Shown here one piece after another: positions 48,157 through 59,019 of a stretch of DNA of 64,000 bases. The translations under genes and the position numbers were made by a program. Every line of letters starts with the position of its first letter. The first letter of the stretch is position 1. Origin of the DNA: Gammaproteobacteria bacterium (GTDB taxonomy: Bacteria; Pseudomonadota; Gammaproteobacteria; VBWC01). The notes below the pieces were generated by a model that did not search any database, had not been told where the DNA came from, and was given only the letters and a program-made list of their open reading frames with translations. The stretch is taken from assembly GCA_006218035.1 (NCBI GenBank), contig VBWC01000001.1, positions 62,001 to 126,000 on the forward strand. The letters are read 5' to 3'.

Positions 48157-50367
48157 ATGAAGCCGCAACCTGCTGATAACCAGAGTCCGTCCGCGACTTC
48201 CCGACTGCCGGATGAGATCGTCCGCATCCTTGAGGCGCGCCATCACGACCCGTTTGCCGTGCTTGGCAAACATCGTCACGGCGACGACGAGGTAATTCGC
48301 GTTTTCATTCCTTACGCGGCAACCGCCCGGCTTCCCGATCAGAAACTCCCGCTGGAGCGTCTCGCCAGCTCGGATCTGTTCGAGTGGCGCGGCGCGGCCG
48401 GAACGGTGCCGGATCGGTACGCGATCGAGTGGCGCGATGGCCGTGGCGATGTGCAGCGCCGTTTCGATCCGTATTGTTTCCCGCCCCAGATCAGCGAGTT
48501 CGATCTGCACCTGTTCGGCGAAGGCAAACACTGGCACGCCTACCGTTTTCTGGGCGCCCATCCGCATGCAGTCGATGGTGTGCACGGCGTGCTGTTCGCG
48601 ACCTGGGCGCCGAGCGCCGAGCGCGTCAGCGTCGTCGGCGACTTCAATCAATGGGACGGCCGCAGCCATCCGATGAGGGTGCGCGGCGGCAGCGGCATCT
48701 GGGAGTTGTTTATTCCCGGCCTTGCCAAGGGAGAGCTATACAAGCTTGAGATCCGTAACCGCACGCATGGCAGCATCCATCTGAAGTCCGATCCGTATGC
48801 GCAGCGCTTCGAAATACGACCCAGCACGGCATCAATCGTTGCTGACGACAAGGCGTTCGCCTGGAGCGACGATCACTGGATGACGACGCGGGTTGCCCAT
48901 GACTGGCTGCACGCGCCAATGTCGATCTACGAGGTTCATCTCGGATCCTGGCAACGCGGCCCACAAGGCGAATTTCTCAATTACCGCGAGCTGGCCCATC
49001 GGCTGGTCGAACATGTCGGTAACCTCGGCTTTACGCATATCGAATTGCTGCCGGTTACCGAACACCCGCTTGACGCCTCATGGGGTTACCAGACGATCGG
49101 CTATTACGCCGTAACCAGCCGTCACGGCACGCCGGATGATTTCCGTTACTTCGTCGACTACTGTCACCGCAACGGCATCGGGGTGCTGCTCGACTGGGTG
49201 CCCGGACATTTCCCGAAGGACCCGCACGGCCTGGCGCGATACGACGGCAGTGCGCTCTATGAACATGAAGACCCGCGCATTGGCGAGCACCGCGAATGGG
49301 GCACATTGATCTTCAATTACGGCCGCAACGAGGTAAAAAACTTTCTGTTATCCAGCGCGCTGTTCTGGCTTGACGAGTGTCATATCGACGGGTTGCGCGT
49401 CGACGCAGTGGCATCGATGCTGTATCTGGATTATTCACGGGAACCCGGCGACTGGCTGCCCAACCGCTACGGTGGCAAGGAAAACATTGAGGCGATCGAT
49501 TTCATACGACAGCTGAACGAGGTGACGCACGACCAGCATCCCGGCACGATGGTAATTGCCGAGGAATCGACGTCGTGGCCGATGGTGTCCCGGCCCGTAT
49601 GGCTCGGCGGACTCGGATTCAGCATGAAATGGAATATGGGCTGGATGCACGACACGCTTGAATACATGAGCAAGGATCCGATTTACCGTCACTACAATCA
49701 CAACGTGCTGACGTTCAGTCAGCTGTACGCGTATACGGAAAATTTCGTCCTGCCGTTCTCACATGACGAAGTGGTACACGGTAAGGGCTCGATGCTGAAC
49801 AAGATGCCCGGCGATGAATGGCAGCGTTTCGCCAATCTGCGCCTGCTTTACACGTATATGTTCACCCATCCCGGCAAGAAGCTGCTGTTCATGGGCTGCG
49901 AGTTCGGCCAGGGACAGGAATGGAATTTCGACGCAGCGCTGGACTGGTACGTGCTCGACTACCCGTTACATCAAGGCATACAGAAGCTGGTGCAGGATCT
50001 CAACCGAATCTATACCACGACCGATGCGCTGCATCAACACGACTTCGAAGGGCAGGGTTTCGAGTGGATCGATTGTCACGATGCGGGACAATCGACCTTG
50101 TCGTATCTGCGCCGCAGCGGCGCTCAAGTGGTGGCTGTCATCCTGAATTTCACGCCGGTACCGCGCGAGGGTTACCGCATCGGCGTACCCTGTGCCGGTG
50201 CTTATCGTGAGGTACTCAATTCGGACGCGAGCTGTTATGGCGGAGGTAATATCGGTAACGCCGGGCTTGTGTACGCGAGCGACCAACCCTGGATGGGGCG
50301 TCCGTACTCGCTATCGATTACGCTGCCACCGCTGGGGGCGATCGTGCTGCAACCCACCGGCGGCTGA
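48157..50367 (+). CDS. glgB: 1,4-alpha-glucan branching enzyme
   Basis: 736 residues: an N-terminal CBM48 pair ([30 protein letters not shown]), a GH13 barrel with [26 protein letters not shown] (nucleophile Asp), [10 protein letters not shown] (acid/base Glu) and [14 protein letters not shown], then a C-terminal beta domain. It makes alpha-1,6 branches in glycogen. Full length for the family. Divergent from glgC and convergent with the EcfT-like gene. Confidence 0.97.
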   Translation: MKPQPADNQSPSATSRLPDEIVRILEARHHDPFAVLGKHRHGDDEVIRVFIPYAATARLPDQKLPLERLASSDLFEWRGAAGTVPDRYAIEWRDGRGDVQRRFDPYCFPPQISEFDLHLFGEGKHWHAYRFLGAHPHAVDGVHGVLFATWAPSAERVSVVGDFNQWDGRSHPMRVRGGSGIWELFIPGLAKGELYKLEIRNRTHGSIHLKSDPYAQRFEIRPSTASIVADDKAFAWSDDHWMTTRVAHDWLHAPMSIYEVHLGSWQRGPQGEFLNYRELAHRLVEHVGNLGFTHIELLPVTEHPLDASWGYQTIGYYAVTSRHGTPDDFRYFVDYCHRNGIGVLLDWVPGHFPKDPHGLARYDGSALYEHEDPRIGEHREWGTLIFNYGRNEVKNFLLSSALFWLDECHIDGLRVDAVASMLYLDYSREPGDWLPNRYGGKENIEAIDFIRQLNEVTHDQHPGTMVIAEESTSWPMVSRPVWLGGLGFSMKWNMGWMHDTLEYMSKDPIYRHYNHNVLTFSQLYAYTENFVLPFSHDEVVHGKGSMLNKMPGDEWQRFANLRLLYTYMFTHPGKKLLFMGCEFGQGQEWNFDAALDWYVLDYPLHQGIQKLVQDLNRIYTTTDALHQHDFEGQGFEWIDCHDAGQSTLSYLRRSGAQVVAVILNFTPVPREGYRIGVPCAGAYREVLNSDASCYGGGNIGNAGLVYASDQPWMGRPYSLSITLPPLGAIVLQPTGG

Positions 50368-50393
50368 TAACATCGGCAGCGCGGCCACGCCAA

Positions 50394-51068
50394 TTACAGC
50401 GTGGACATCAGCAGGCCGAGGGCCACCGGCCACAACCATTGCGCCCACGGCGGCGGCACCGGCCGGTCGATCACCAACGTCTGCAACCGCTCCGTTTCGG
50501 CCGTATACAGCGCGTGCCGGAATAAATCTACCGCCACCTCCCGCGCCTGCCCGATAGCGCCCGTGCGCGTCGATAACCGCTCACGCCGTTGGCGCACGCT
50601 TTGCTGCATCGCCGCCACTTTGTCCAGCACCAGCGTCGCTCTCACCGCCAGACGCTCGCTGGCAGTACCGCCCTGGCCGAACGGCGATGCCAGCCAGTAA
50701 ATGGCGCCGAGCAACTGCTCGCGCGACGTCGACTGCAACAGCAGGTTGACGGCGCACACGATCAGCACCAGCACCGCGATACGCAGCGTCCCGTCACGCA
50801 TCCCCGCAACCGTCGGCACCCATGGATCGAGAAACTGCAACCACGCGGGAGACTCGCCGGGTGTAAACCACAGAAATACGAACAGGATCGACAGCAGAAA
50901 CCAGCGCAGGCGGCGCAACATGAACAGCGCCGGACGAAGCGGCGTACCCGACATCCAGTAAGCCACGGTCAGTGTCGCAACCGCTGCAATCAGCGCGTGA
51001 AAAGCGGCAGTGGCGACGCATGTCACGAACACACAGAGCAATACGATACGAACTACCGGATGAATCAT
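50394..51068 (-). CDS. Membrane protein, CbiQ/EcfT-like
   Basis: About 224 residues with four to six hydrophobic segments and a charged cytoplasmic stretch (MQQSVRQRRERLSTR). The region LRRLRWFLLSILFVFLWFTP resembles T-components (CbiQ/EcfT) of energy-coupling factor transporters. Genes for an ATPase or S-component are not adjacent, so if it is EcfT-like it is orphan, and the family call is tentative. The start is placed at ATG 51068 (MIHPVVRIVLL); a reading from 51137 is possible. Downstream of fimV in the same direction, 15-85 bases away. Confidence 0.6.
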   Translation of the reverse strand: MIHPVVRIVLLCVFVTCVATAAFHALIAAVATLTVAYWMSGTPLRPALFMLRRLRWFLLSILFVFLWFTPGESPAWLQFLDPWVPTVAGMRDGTLRIAVLVLIVCAVNLLLQSTSREQLLGAIYWLASPFGQGGTASERLAVRATLVLDKVAAMQQSVRQRRERLSTRTGAIGQAREVAVDLFRHALYTAETERLQTLVIDRPVPPPWAQWLWPVALGLLMSTL

Positions 51069-51152
51069 GGGCGTGTTGTGCGGTTCGGTCCCGAAAAACG
51101 CAGCGGCCAGTATGCTGGCCGCGGCAGGATACATCACGAAACAGCGGTGGCG

Positions 51153-53342
51153 CTAACCGATCTGCGCAAGCAGATCCCGGGCTTCCTGTTTCTGGACGTC
51201 GGAGCCTTCCGCTACCACCTCTTCCAGAATACTGCGCGCACCGTCGTGGTCGCCCATATCGACGTAGGCCTTCGCCAGATCAAGCTTGGTGGAGACGACG
51301 TCCGAGCTGTCCAGACCAAAAGCTTCGTCATCGGCCGCATCGGACGCTGCGAACTCGCGATCCTCTGGTGAGGAAAGGTCTTCGCCAGGAGACGTAAATT
51401 CCATCCCGGCATCTTCAGCGACCGGGATATCGAGCGTCTTCGATTTCGCGGCGGACCCGGCATCGTACAGACCGGCCTCGAACTCGATCGCATTATCTCC
51501 GCGTCCAGGTGCGGCAGTGTCCACCTCTGCCGAATGACCGGCAGCGCCGCCGATTGCCTGCGCACCGCCGAACAGCGGGTGTTCGGGCGCCATTTCCTGA
51601 CCCAGCGCGGCCGCGCGCATCCAGAACTCGGATCCTTCGCCGTCGGCGCCGCCCAGCGCGTCATGTATTTGCTCGGCGTGCGCAACGAACTGTTGCTTGT
51701 CCTGGGCCGCAAAATAAATCTCCAGCAACTTGAGTTGCAGATCAAGCCGGCCCGGATGATGTTCGATCGCGCCCTTGATCAGGGTTTCCGCCTGCGGATA
51801 ACGGTGGTACGCCAGATAAACATCCACCTCCGACAGCACGTCGATATCATCAGCCTCGGCACTGATACCATGCCCATCGCTATCGAACGGAGTCGGTGAC
51901 GCGATCTCGAACTGATCATCGACCGCCGCACGAGTATTCTCGGACACGGCTGCGGCCGGCGGCGCGGCCACTACCACCGGCGTAAACACGTTGGAATCCA
52001 GCGATTCCAGCTGGCGCCGTCGATACATCTTCCAGCCCAGCATGACGAGACCCAGTACGAGAATCATCACCGTGCTCAATACAATCGGGCTGCCGAACAC
52101 GCCATGCTCCTCGCGCGGCCGGGCGGCTTCGGTCACCGGCGGAGTCGCAGGCGCCGCCGGTTTCCCGGCTGAAGCGTCGGCGGCTTGTTCGGCTTGCTGC
52201 GCCTGGATCGTCGCAAGGGTACCGTCCTTCAACGTCAACAACCGCTGCATTTCGGTAAGCTGGGACTCCAGGGAGGCAATGTGTTGCTTAAGGTCGTCGT
52301 TTTCCAGCGCCGTACGATCGGCCGCTTCCGCAGCCAATGCCAGCTCTTGACGAATTTCGGCCGCGTTGGTGCGCTCACCCTGGCCCGACGAAACGGTGCC
52401 AGTGGCGTCCATCGCCCGCAGTTCTTCCTCGGTCGGTGCCACCAGTTTCAGGCGCGGCTGCTGATCAGGCGCCGTCGAACCCGCGGCCGCACGCCCGGCA
52501 TCCGGCATCACGCCCTGTGGTCGTGCGGGTGTCACGCTTTCGCCACGCTTGCGCGCGAGCCATTCCTGGTAGTGGCGACGCGATTCCCGTTCCGCCTCGC
52601 CCTTGCTCATCGCGGTCAACAGACTGCGATCCTCAAGGCGTAAAACATAGCCGGCCTTGAGTTCATTTATATTGTCGTTATAAAACGCGTCCGGATTGCC
52701 TTTCAGCAACGCCATCATCGTCTGCGGGACACTGACTGATTTATCCGGCCGCATCTGTTCGGCGATCGACCACAGCGTATCCGTGCGCCCGGTCGGACCG
52801 TATTCATTCGTTGAGACGCGCGTCGCCGGCGCCGCAGGTGCCGGTCGCTCCGGTCCGGCCGGAGCAGTGGCGGCCGGTCGTGCCGGCACGGCTTCCGGCG
52901 CCGCGGACATCGTCATGGCCGGCGCGACCGGCGCCGGACGCTCCGTGGTCAAGACCGGCGGGTCTAGCAATACGGTATATTCACGTTGCAGCTGGCCGGC
53001 CGGCCAGCTGACTTGCACGATGAAATCGAGGAAAGGCTCGCGAATCGGCTGCCGCGAACTGACCTTGATAACCGACGTGCCGTCGCGCCGGGTATCGATC
53101 TTGAACGTCAGCTGATCGAGGACCGGATGGCGGTCAACACCGGCCGTATCAAACGTCGCGTTGGACGCAAGACCGATACTGACGGCCTTCATATCCTCGC
53201 CATTCACTGAATGAAGCTTGATCTCTGCGTCGAACGGCTGGTTTAGCGCGGACTTCAGTTCGATATCGCCAATACCCAGCGCCTGAACTGCCGCCGCATA
53301 CAAAAACAGCAACGGGGTTATTAATAACAGCTTACGCGTCAT
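51153..53342 (-). CDS. fimV: FimV/HubP-family pilus assembly and polar protein
   Basis: 729 residues. Signal peptide, then the FimV N-terminal beta domain (LGIGDIELKSALNQPFDAEI; a FLDFIVQVSWPAGQLQREYT strand pair), a LysM domain around residues 180-235 (DTLWSIAEQMRP; NINELKAGYVLRLED), a coiled coil (about 325-375), one membrane helix (about 410-430), an acidic cytoplasmic part with TPR-like repeats, and the conserved C-terminal helix pair DLAKAYVDMGDHDGARSILE. FimV binds peptidoglycan and supports type IV pilus assembly and polar organisation. Located next to asd-leuB as in Pseudomonas. The long acidic linker varies between species. Confidence 0.93.
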   Translation of the reverse strand: MTRKLLLITPLLFLYAAAVQALGIGDIELKSALNQPFDAEIKLHSVNGEDMKAVSIGLASNATFDTAGVDRHPVLDQLTFKIDTRRDGTSVIKVSSRQPIREPFLDFIVQVSWPAGQLQREYTVLLDPPVLTTERPAPVAPAMTMSAAPEAVPARPAATAPAGPERPAPAAPATRVSTNEYGPTGRTDTLWSIAEQMRPDKSVSVPQTMMALLKGNPDAFYNDNINELKAGYVLRLEDRSLLTAMSKGEAERESRRHYQEWLARKRGESVTPARPQGVMPDAGRAAAGSTAPDQQPRLKLVAPTEEELRAMDATGTVSSGQGERTNAAEIRQELALAAEAADRTALENDDLKQHIASLESQLTEMQRLLTLKDGTLATIQAQQAEQAADASAGKPAAPATPPVTEAARPREEHGVFGSPIVLSTVMILVLGLVMLGWKMYRRRQLESLDSNVFTPVVVAAPPAAAVSENTRAAVDDQFEIASPTPFDSDGHGISAEADDIDVLSEVDVYLAYHRYPQAETLIKGAIEHHPGRLDLQLKLLEIYFAAQDKQQFVAHAEQIHDALGGADGEGSEFWMRAAALGQEMAPEHPLFGGAQAIGGAAGHSAEVDTAAPGRGDNAIEFEAGLYDAGSAAKSKTLDIPVAEDAGMEFTSPGEDLSSPEDREFAASDAADDEAFGLDSSDVVSTKLDLAKAYVDMGDHDGARSILEEVVAEGSDVQKQEARDLLAQIG

Positions 53343-53419
53343 GCCTCCTCCCGCTGCCGATGCCCGTCCGGGACATCATTCCATATCAGTCGCATCCGAT
53401 GTTTCCTGTTCTCTCGACG

Positions 53420-53438
53420 GCCCGGGGAAATCCCGGGC
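53420..53438. repeat. Intergenic hairpin between asd and fimV
   Basis: Seven-base perfect stem GCCCGGG/CCCGGGC with loop GAAAT. It sits in the 124-base gap between asd and fimV and has no T-run on the - strand, so it may only slow or partly end transcription from asd. Confidence 0.5.
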
Positions 53439-53466
53439 TTATCCGGAGAATTTCTGATCTGTTTCA

Positions 53467-54492
53467 TCAATTAAGGTAATGTTCTACCAGAATTTCCGCG
53501 ATTTGAATACTGTTCAGGGCCGCGCCTTTGCGCACGTTATCCGAGACCACCCACAGGTCAAGCCCACGCGGATGAGAGATGTCCTCGCGGATACGGCCAA
53601 CATACACGGGGTCAGTTCCGGCGGCATCGACGGCGGCAGTCGGGTATCCACCCGCCTTGCGTTCGTCCATCACCTTGACACCCGGCGCCTTCAATAACAA
53701 CTTCCGCGCCTCCTCGGCAGTAATCTTGCGTCGGGTCTCGATATGTACGGCCTCGGAATGACCGTACACCACGGGAACCCTGACTGTCGTTGGATTTACC
53801 AGCATAGCGTCATCTTCCATGATTTTTTTAGTCTCCCAAACCATCTTCATCTCTTCCTTGGTATAGCCGTTGTCGAGAAATACGTCGATATGCGGCAATA
53901 CATTGAACGCGATCTGCTTCGGGTAGACCTCGGCCAACACCGGTTTGCCCTGCAATATAGCGGCGGTCTGCGCCATCAGTTCGTCGATGGCCTCCTTGCC
54001 GGTGCCCGACACCGACTGATAGGTACAGACGTTGATACGCTCGATACCGACCGCGTCATGGATCGGCTTGAGCGCCACAACCATCTGAATAGTAGAACAA
54101 TTCGGGTTTGCGATAATACCCCGGGTGGTGTATCGGGCAATCGCATGCGCATTGACCTCGGGCACCACCAGCGGGATATCCTCATCGCGCCGGAATTGCG
54201 AGGTGTTATCGATCACGACACAGCCGGCCGCGGCCGCTTTGGGCGCATAGACCTCCGAAATACTCGCACCGGCCGAAAACAGGCCGATTTGCACCTTGGC
54301 GAAATCGAATTCCGCGAGGTTGCCTATCGTGATCTCGCGGCCCTTGAATTTAACCTTCTTGCCGGCCGAGCGCTCGCTCGCCAGTGCATAGAGATTGTTC
54401 ACCGGAAAGTTGCGCTCTTCCAGCATGCGGATCATCACGTCGCCGACCGCGCCGGTCGCACCCACTACCGCGACATCAAATTTCTTCACCAT
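53467..54492 (-). CDS. asd: Aspartate-semialdehyde dehydrogenase
   Basis: 341 residues with the NADP loop VVGATGAVGDVMIRML, active-site Cys in NPNCSTIQMVVAL, and the GGYPTAAVDAAGTDPVYVGR substrate region. It makes aspartate semialdehyde for lysine/diaminopimelate, threonine and methionine. It follows leuB by 28 bases and precedes fimV. This is the Gram-positive-like/short Asd type common in non-enteric gammaproteobacteria. Confidence 0.96.
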   Translation of the reverse strand: MVKKFDVAVVGATGAVGDVMIRMLEERNFPVNNLYALASERSAGKKVKFKGREITIGNLAEFDFAKVQIGLFSAGASISEVYAPKAAAAGCVVIDNTSQFRRDEDIPLVVPEVNAHAIARYTTRGIIANPNCSTIQMVVALKPIHDAVGIERINVCTYQSVSGTGKEAIDELMAQTAAILQGKPVLAEVYPKQIAFNVLPHIDVFLDNGYTKEEMKMVWETKKIMEDDAMLVNPTTVRVPVVYGHSEAVHIETRRKITAEEARKLLLKAPGVKVMDERKAGGYPTAAVDAAGTDPVYVGRIREDISHPRGLDLWVVSDNVRKGAALNSIQIAEILVEHYLN

Positions 54493-54520
54493 TGCCTTGT
54501 CCTGTCTGAACGTTTTTTAC

Positions 54521-55597
54521 CTAATCTGCCATCGCCGCGACGACCGCATCACCCATCGCCACGGTACCGATTTTCTGAGTACCTTCGGAATGGATATCCG
54601 CCGTGCGCAACCCTGTATCCAGCACGCGCTCGATCGCCCGATCGATACGCTCCGATAAAGCAGGCTCATCGAGCGTGTAACGCAACATCATCGCCACGGA
54701 CAATATAGTCGCCAGCGGATTCGCGATGCCTTTGCCGGCGATATCCGGCGCCGAGCCATGGATCGGTTCGTACATGCCCTTGCCGGTCGCGTCCAGCGCC
54801 GCCGACGGCAGCATGCCGATGGAGCCGGTCAGCATCGCCGCGCAATCCGACAGGATGTCACCGAACATGTTGGTCGTTACCATCACGTCGAACTGCCTGG
54901 GCCGGCGCACCAGCTGCATCGCTGCATTGTCGACATACATATGGGTCAACTCGACTTCCGGGTAATCCTTGCCTGTACGGATCATGACCTCGCGCCAGAG
55001 TTCCGTGCACTCCAGCACATTGGCCTTGTCGATCGAACAGACGCGCTTGCCGCGCTGCATCGCGATATCGAACGCGACCCGCCCGATGCGCTCGATCTCC
55101 GACTCGCGATAGACCAGCGTGTTATAGCCTTCCCGCTCGCCGTTCTCCAGCCGACGGATACCGCGCGGCTTGCCGAAATAGATGCCGCCGGTCAGCTCGC
55201 GCACGATCATGATGTCGAGCCCCGCGACCACCTCGGGCTTCAGCGTCGACGCGTCGGCGAGCTGGCGATACAGCAGCGCCGGACGCAGATTGGCGAACAG
55301 CCCCAGCTCCGCACGCAGGCCGAGCAGGCCCTTCTCCGGCCGGACCGAGATATCCAGCGATTCCCATTTATGACCGCCGACCGCACCCAGCAGTATCGCG
55401 TCGGCGCGGCGGGCCGCGGCGAGCGTCACGTCGGGCAACGGAGAGCCGGTCGCATCATAGGCAGCGCCGCCAACGAGCCCATGCGCGAGCTCGAGCTTCA
55501 GCCCGAATTCATGGCGCAGGTACTCCAGCACCTTGACGGCCTCGGCCACGACCTCCGGCCCGATGCCGTCGCCGGGCAATACCAGAATCTTGTGCAT
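54521..55597 (-). CDS. leuB: 3-isopropylmalate dehydrogenase
   Basis: 358 residues: [13 protein letters not shown] at the N-terminus, [31 protein letters not shown] and the NAD site [20 protein letters not shown]. It oxidises and decarboxylates 3-isopropylmalate in leucine synthesis. A pair of inverted palindromic repeats separates it from leuD (199-base gap), so it may have partly independent transcription. Confidence 0.96.
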   Translation of the reverse strand: MHKILVLPGDGIGPEVVAEAVKVLEYLRHEFGLKLELAHGLVGGAAYDATGSPLPDVTLAAARRADAILLGAVGGHKWESLDISVRPEKGLLGLRAELGLFANLRPALLYRQLADASTLKPEVVAGLDIMIVRELTGGIYFGKPRGIRRLENGEREGYNTLVYRESEIERIGRVAFDIAMQRGKRVCSIDKANVLECTELWREVMIRTGKDYPEVELTHMYVDNAAMQLVRRPRQFDVMVTTNMFGDILSDCAAMLTGSIGMLPSAALDATGKGMYEPIHGSAPDIAGKGIANPLATILSVAMMLRYTLDEPALSERIDRAIERVLDTGLRTADIHSEGTQKIGTVAMGDAVVAAMAD

Positions 55598-55658
55598 TTC
55601 TCCGTCCCGATAATTACCGAGGTTTCAATATATGGCCGCCATTTGCGGGATAACTGCC

Positions 55659-55734
55659 GTCATGCCCGCGCAAGCGGGAATCCAGTCTTTCATCACGCGA
55701 CACGTCGCCGGATGCCCGCTTGCGCGGGCATGAC
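55659..55734. repeat. Pair of inverted palindromic extragenic repeats (leuD-leuB gap)
   Basis: The left arm 55659-55683 and right arm 55710-55734 are reverse complements over 25 bases with one mismatch, around a 26-base spacer. Each arm itself holds the smaller palindrome CCCGCxxxxGCGGG (CCCGC.GCAA.GCGGG type). It is related to copies at 58887-58913 and 60644-60670. Could form a cruciform or large RNA hairpin that tunes leuB expression. Confidence 0.9.
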
Positions 55735-55796
55735 GAAATGCCACGGGGACTACAATCCATAGTCGTAGCTTCCGACATAACGTCAATCCGACTGCT

Positions 55797-56441
55797 TTAT
55801 AGCTCCGTAAACAACCACGGCGCCTGCTGCGCACGGCGCTTTTCATAGATGCGGATTTCATCGACATGCTGCAGGGTCAACCCGATATCGTCCAGCCCTT
55901 CGAGCAGGCAGTGCCGGCGAAACGCGTCAATGTCGAATCTCATTTCCGTGCCCGCTGGCGCAATCACCCGTTGGTTTTCGAGATCAACGGTCAAGGTATA
56001 ACCGTCCGTCTTCGCAACGGCGTTAAACAGGCCATCGACCACGGCCGTATCCAGCACAATCGGCAACAGTCCGTTCTTGAAACAGTTGTTGTAGAAGATA
56101 TCTGCGTAGCTCGGCGCAATGATCGCACGAAAGCCGTAATCGACCAGTGCCCACGGCGCATGCTCGCGCGACGAACCGCAACCGAAGTTGGCGCGCGCCA
56201 GCAATATAGTGGCGCCTTTATAGCGCGGCAGGTTCAAAACGAACGCCGGGTTCAGCCGCCGCTTGCTGTGGTCCTGCCCCGGCTCACCGTGGTCAAGGTA
56301 ACGCCACTCGTCGAACAGGTTCGGTCCGAAACCGGTCCGCTTGATCGATTTCAGGTACTGCTTGGGAATGATCGCGTCGGTATCAACGTTGGCCCGGTCG
56401 AGCGGCGCGACGATGCCGGTAAATTTTTTGTACGGTTCCAT
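55797..56441 (-). CDS. leuD: 3-isopropylmalate dehydratase small subunit
   Basis: 214 residues with [34 protein letters not shown] and [15 protein letters not shown], the aconitase-swivel domain signatures. It pairs with LeuC. Nine bases downstream of leuC. Standard length. Confidence 0.97.
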   Translation of the reverse strand: MEPYKKFTGIVAPLDRANVDTDAIIPKQYLKSIKRTGFGPNLFDEWRYLDHGEPGQDHSKRRLNPAFVLNLPRYKGATILLARANFGCGSSREHAPWALVDYGFRAIIAPSYADIFYNNCFKNGLLPIVLDTAVVDGLFNAVAKTDGYTLTVDLENQRVIAPAGTEMRFDIDAFRRHCLLEGLDDIGLTLQHVDEIRIYEKRRAQQAPWLFTEL

Positions 56442-56450
56442 AAAGTCCGA

Positions 56451-57893
56451 TTACCGCGACGCCGTGCGCACCGCCTCAATATCGGTCTGGCCAAAGGTAC
56501 GCACGTCGACAAAATGTCCGGCGATCGCCGCGGCGGCGGCCATCGCCGGACTGACCAGATGGGTACGACCGCCCTGCCCCTGCCGACCCTCGAAGTTGCG
56601 GTTCGACGTCGACGCACAGCGTTCACCCGGTTCGAGGCGATCGGCGTTCATCGCCAGACACATCGAGCATCCCGGCTCGCGCCATTCAAAACCGGCATCG
56701 AGAAAGATCCGGTCCAACCCCTCGAGTTCGGCCTGCTGCTTGACCAGCCCGGACCCCGGCACGACCATCGCCAGCCGGACAGTCCCCGCGACCTTACGGC
56801 CGCGCGCGATGGCTGCCGCCGCGCGCAGATCCTCGATACGGGAATTCGTGCAAGAACCGATAAACACCTTGTCGAGCCGGATTGCCACCATCGGCGTGCC
56901 GGGTTCAAGCGCCATGTAGTCCAGCGCGCGTTGCATGCCGGTACGTTTCACCACATCCGGCTCGGCCTGCGGGTCGGGCACACGGCCGTCGACCGCAACC
57001 ACCATTTCGGGCGACGTTCCCCAGGTGACCTGCGGCTGGATGTCCTGCGCGTTGACGTGCACGACGTGATCAAACCTGGCATCGGCATCGCTATGCAGCG
57101 CGCGCCACACGGCCACCGCCTGCTGCCACTGGTTCCCCTGCGGCGCATAGGTGCGGCCACGCGCGTATTCGATAGTCTTGTCGTCCACGGCAATCAACCC
57201 GGCGCGCGCGCCGGCCTCGATCGCCATATTGCAGACGGTCATGCGGCCCTCAATAGACAGCGCGCGGATCACGTCACCGCCGAACTCAATCGTATAGCCG
57301 GAACCGCCCGCGGTACCGATCCGGCCGATAATCGCGAGCACGATATCCTTCGCGGTTACGCCCGGGCCAACCTCGCCGTCAACGCTGACCAGCATGTTGC
57401 GTGCCTTCTTCTGGATCAGGCATTGCGTCGCGAGCACATGCTCGACTTCGGACGTGCCTATGCCCTGCGCCAGCGCACCGAGCGCGCCGTGCGTCGAGGT
57501 ATGCGAATCGCCGCACACGACCGTCATACCCGGCAGCGTCGCGCCAGTCTCGGGGCCGATCACATGGACGATCCCCTGACGGGGATCGTCCATGCCGAAT
57601 TCGGTGATGCCAAACTCCCGGCAATTGTCTTCCAGCGTCTCGACCTGCAGGCGCGACACCGGATCGACGATACCGGCCGCGCGGTTCGTTGTCGGCACGT
57701 TATGGTCGGGCGTGGCGAGATTGGCGGACACGCGCCATGGGCGCCGCCCCGCCAGGCGCAGGCCCTCGAACGCCTGCGGTGACGTCACCTCATGCACCAG
57801 GTGACGGTCAATATAGAGCAGACACGTGCCGTCGTCGTTGCGACGGACCACATGTGCGTCCCATAACTTGTCGTAAAGTGTTTGGCCTGCCAT
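56451..57893 (-). CDS. leuC: 3-isopropylmalate dehydratase large subunit
   Basis: 480 residues with the [4Fe-4S] cysteines in [14 protein letters not shown] and CSMCLAMN, and [20 protein letters not shown]. It isomerises 2-isopropylmalate to 3-isopropylmalate. First gene of the leuC-leuD-leuB-asd run. The 80-base gap to divergent folD must hold both promoters; I see no leader peptide of leucine codons. Confidence 0.97.
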   Translation of the reverse strand: MAGQTLYDKLWDAHVVRRNDDGTCLLYIDRHLVHEVTSPQAFEGLRLAGRRPWRVSANLATPDHNVPTTNRAAGIVDPVSRLQVETLEDNCREFGITEFGMDDPRQGIVHVIGPETGATLPGMTVVCGDSHTSTHGALGALAQGIGTSEVEHVLATQCLIQKKARNMLVSVDGEVGPGVTAKDIVLAIIGRIGTAGGSGYTIEFGGDVIRALSIEGRMTVCNMAIEAGARAGLIAVDDKTIEYARGRTYAPQGNQWQQAVAVWRALHSDADARFDHVVHVNAQDIQPQVTWGTSPEMVVAVDGRVPDPQAEPDVVKRTGMQRALDYMALEPGTPMVAIRLDKVFIGSCTNSRIEDLRAAAAIARGRKVAGTVRLAMVVPGSGLVKQQAELEGLDRIFLDAGFEWREPGCSMCLAMNADRLEPGERCASTSNRNFEGRQGQGGRTHLVSPAMAAAAAIAGHFVDVRTFGQTDIEAVRTASR

Positions 57894-57973
57894 GGTGAAT
57901 CACGTAAGATACGGCTTCGAAAAACAACCGGCGAATTATAGCAAACACCACGCCGCCTGGAGTTGGTTTTTTG

Positions 57974-58879
57974 ATGGCTCGGAACGCGCAAACCACTGTG
58001 GCACACGCCAGAATCCTCGACGGCAAGGCGGTCGCCGCCGCTATCCACGAGGAAATCCGGACACGCGTCGACCAGCGGCTGGCGCATGGCCTGCGCCGCC
58101 CGGGCCTGGCGGTGATTCTGGTCGGCAGCAATTCGGCCTCGCAGGTCTATGTACGTAATAAGCGCGCCGCCTGCGACAAGGCGGGGTTTCTGTCGCGCTC
58201 GTATGACCTGCCGGAGACGACCGGCCAGTCAGAACTGCTAGCATTGATCGACAAGCTGAATGCTGACCCCGAGATCGACGGCATACTGGTACAACTGCCG
58301 CTGCCCGCACAGATCGACAACGAAACCGTTATTGAGCGCATCCGGCCCGACAAGGACGTCGATGGCTTCCATCCGTACAACGTCGGACGCCTGATGCTGC
58401 GCGTACCGGCGCTGCGCCCGTGTACGCCGCACGGCATCATGACGCTGCTCAAACACACCGGCATCGAGCTCATGGGCAAACACGCCGTCGTCGTCGGCGC
58501 CTCCAACATCGTCGGCCGGCCGATGTCGCTGGAACTGCTGCTTGCCGGTTGCACGGTCACAATGACGCACCGCTTCACCGAAGACCTGCCTGGACACGTG
58601 GCGCGCGCCGACATCGTCGTCGTCGCCGTCGGCAAGCCGGATATAATCAAAGGCGCATGGATCAAACCGGGGGCGATCGTCATCGATGTCGGCATGAACC
58701 GCCTGCCCGACGGCCGCCTGGTCGGGGACGTCGAATACGACAAGGCCGCCGAACGCGCCGGCTGGATCACCCCCGTCCCCGGCGGCGTCGGCCCGATGAC
58801 CGTCGCGACGTTATTGCAGAATACGCTGTGGGCGGCGGAGAAGTTGCACGCCGGTAAAACCCCCGGAAAGTCCGGCTAG
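57974..58879 (+). CDS. folD: Methylenetetrahydrofolate dehydrogenase/cyclohydrolase
   Basis: 301 residues: [14 protein letters not shown] (catalytic Lys), [10 protein letters not shown], the NADP loop [18 protein letters not shown] and [16 protein letters not shown]. It interconverts methylene-, methenyl- and formyl-tetrahydrofolate. Start ATG 57974 (a TTG immediately before is possible). Divergent from leuC, convergent with cysS. Confidence 0.97.
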   Translation: MARNAQTTVAHARILDGKAVAAAIHEEIRTRVDQRLAHGLRRPGLAVILVGSNSASQVYVRNKRAACDKAGFLSRSYDLPETTGQSELLALIDKLNADPEIDGILVQLPLPAQIDNETVIERIRPDKDVDGFHPYNVGRLMLRVPALRPCTPHGIMTLLKHTGIELMGKHAVVVGASNIVGRPMSLELLLAGCTVTMTHRFTEDLPGHVARADIVVVAVGKPDIIKGAWIKPGAIVIDVGMNRLPDGRLVGDVEYDKAAERAGWITPVPGGVGPMTVATLLQNTLWAAEKLHAGKTPGKSG

Positions 58880-58886
58880 CTCTCCA

Positions 58887-58913
58887 GTCATTCCCGCGCA
58901 AGCGGGAATCCAG
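58887..58913. repeat. Palindromic extragenic repeat after folD
   Basis: GTCATTCCCGCGCAAGCGGG followed by AATCCAG: the same palindrome as in the leuD-leuB gap. Being between convergent folD and cysS, it could serve as a bidirectional terminator-like hairpin. Confidence 0.85.
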
Positions 58914-59019
58914 CTCAATCATTGTAAATTTCAATAAGCGCAGCGCGCCGAACTGGGCATACTTGCATTCGGCGTAACTGGATTGTTGAACGCCATTCGT
59001 TTACCGCAGGTCAGATCGG

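Noticed and set aside
53420..53438. Intrinsic terminator between asd and fimV
   Set aside because: The stem is strong but no T-run follows on the - strand; recorded as a hairpin only.
55866..57782. Open + strand frame of 638 codons opposite leuD and leuC
   Set aside because: Antisense shadow spanning two certain genes; no recognisable domains.
57894..57973. Leucine attenuator/leader peptide before leuC
   Set aside because: The 80-base gap has no short frame with a run of leucine codons.
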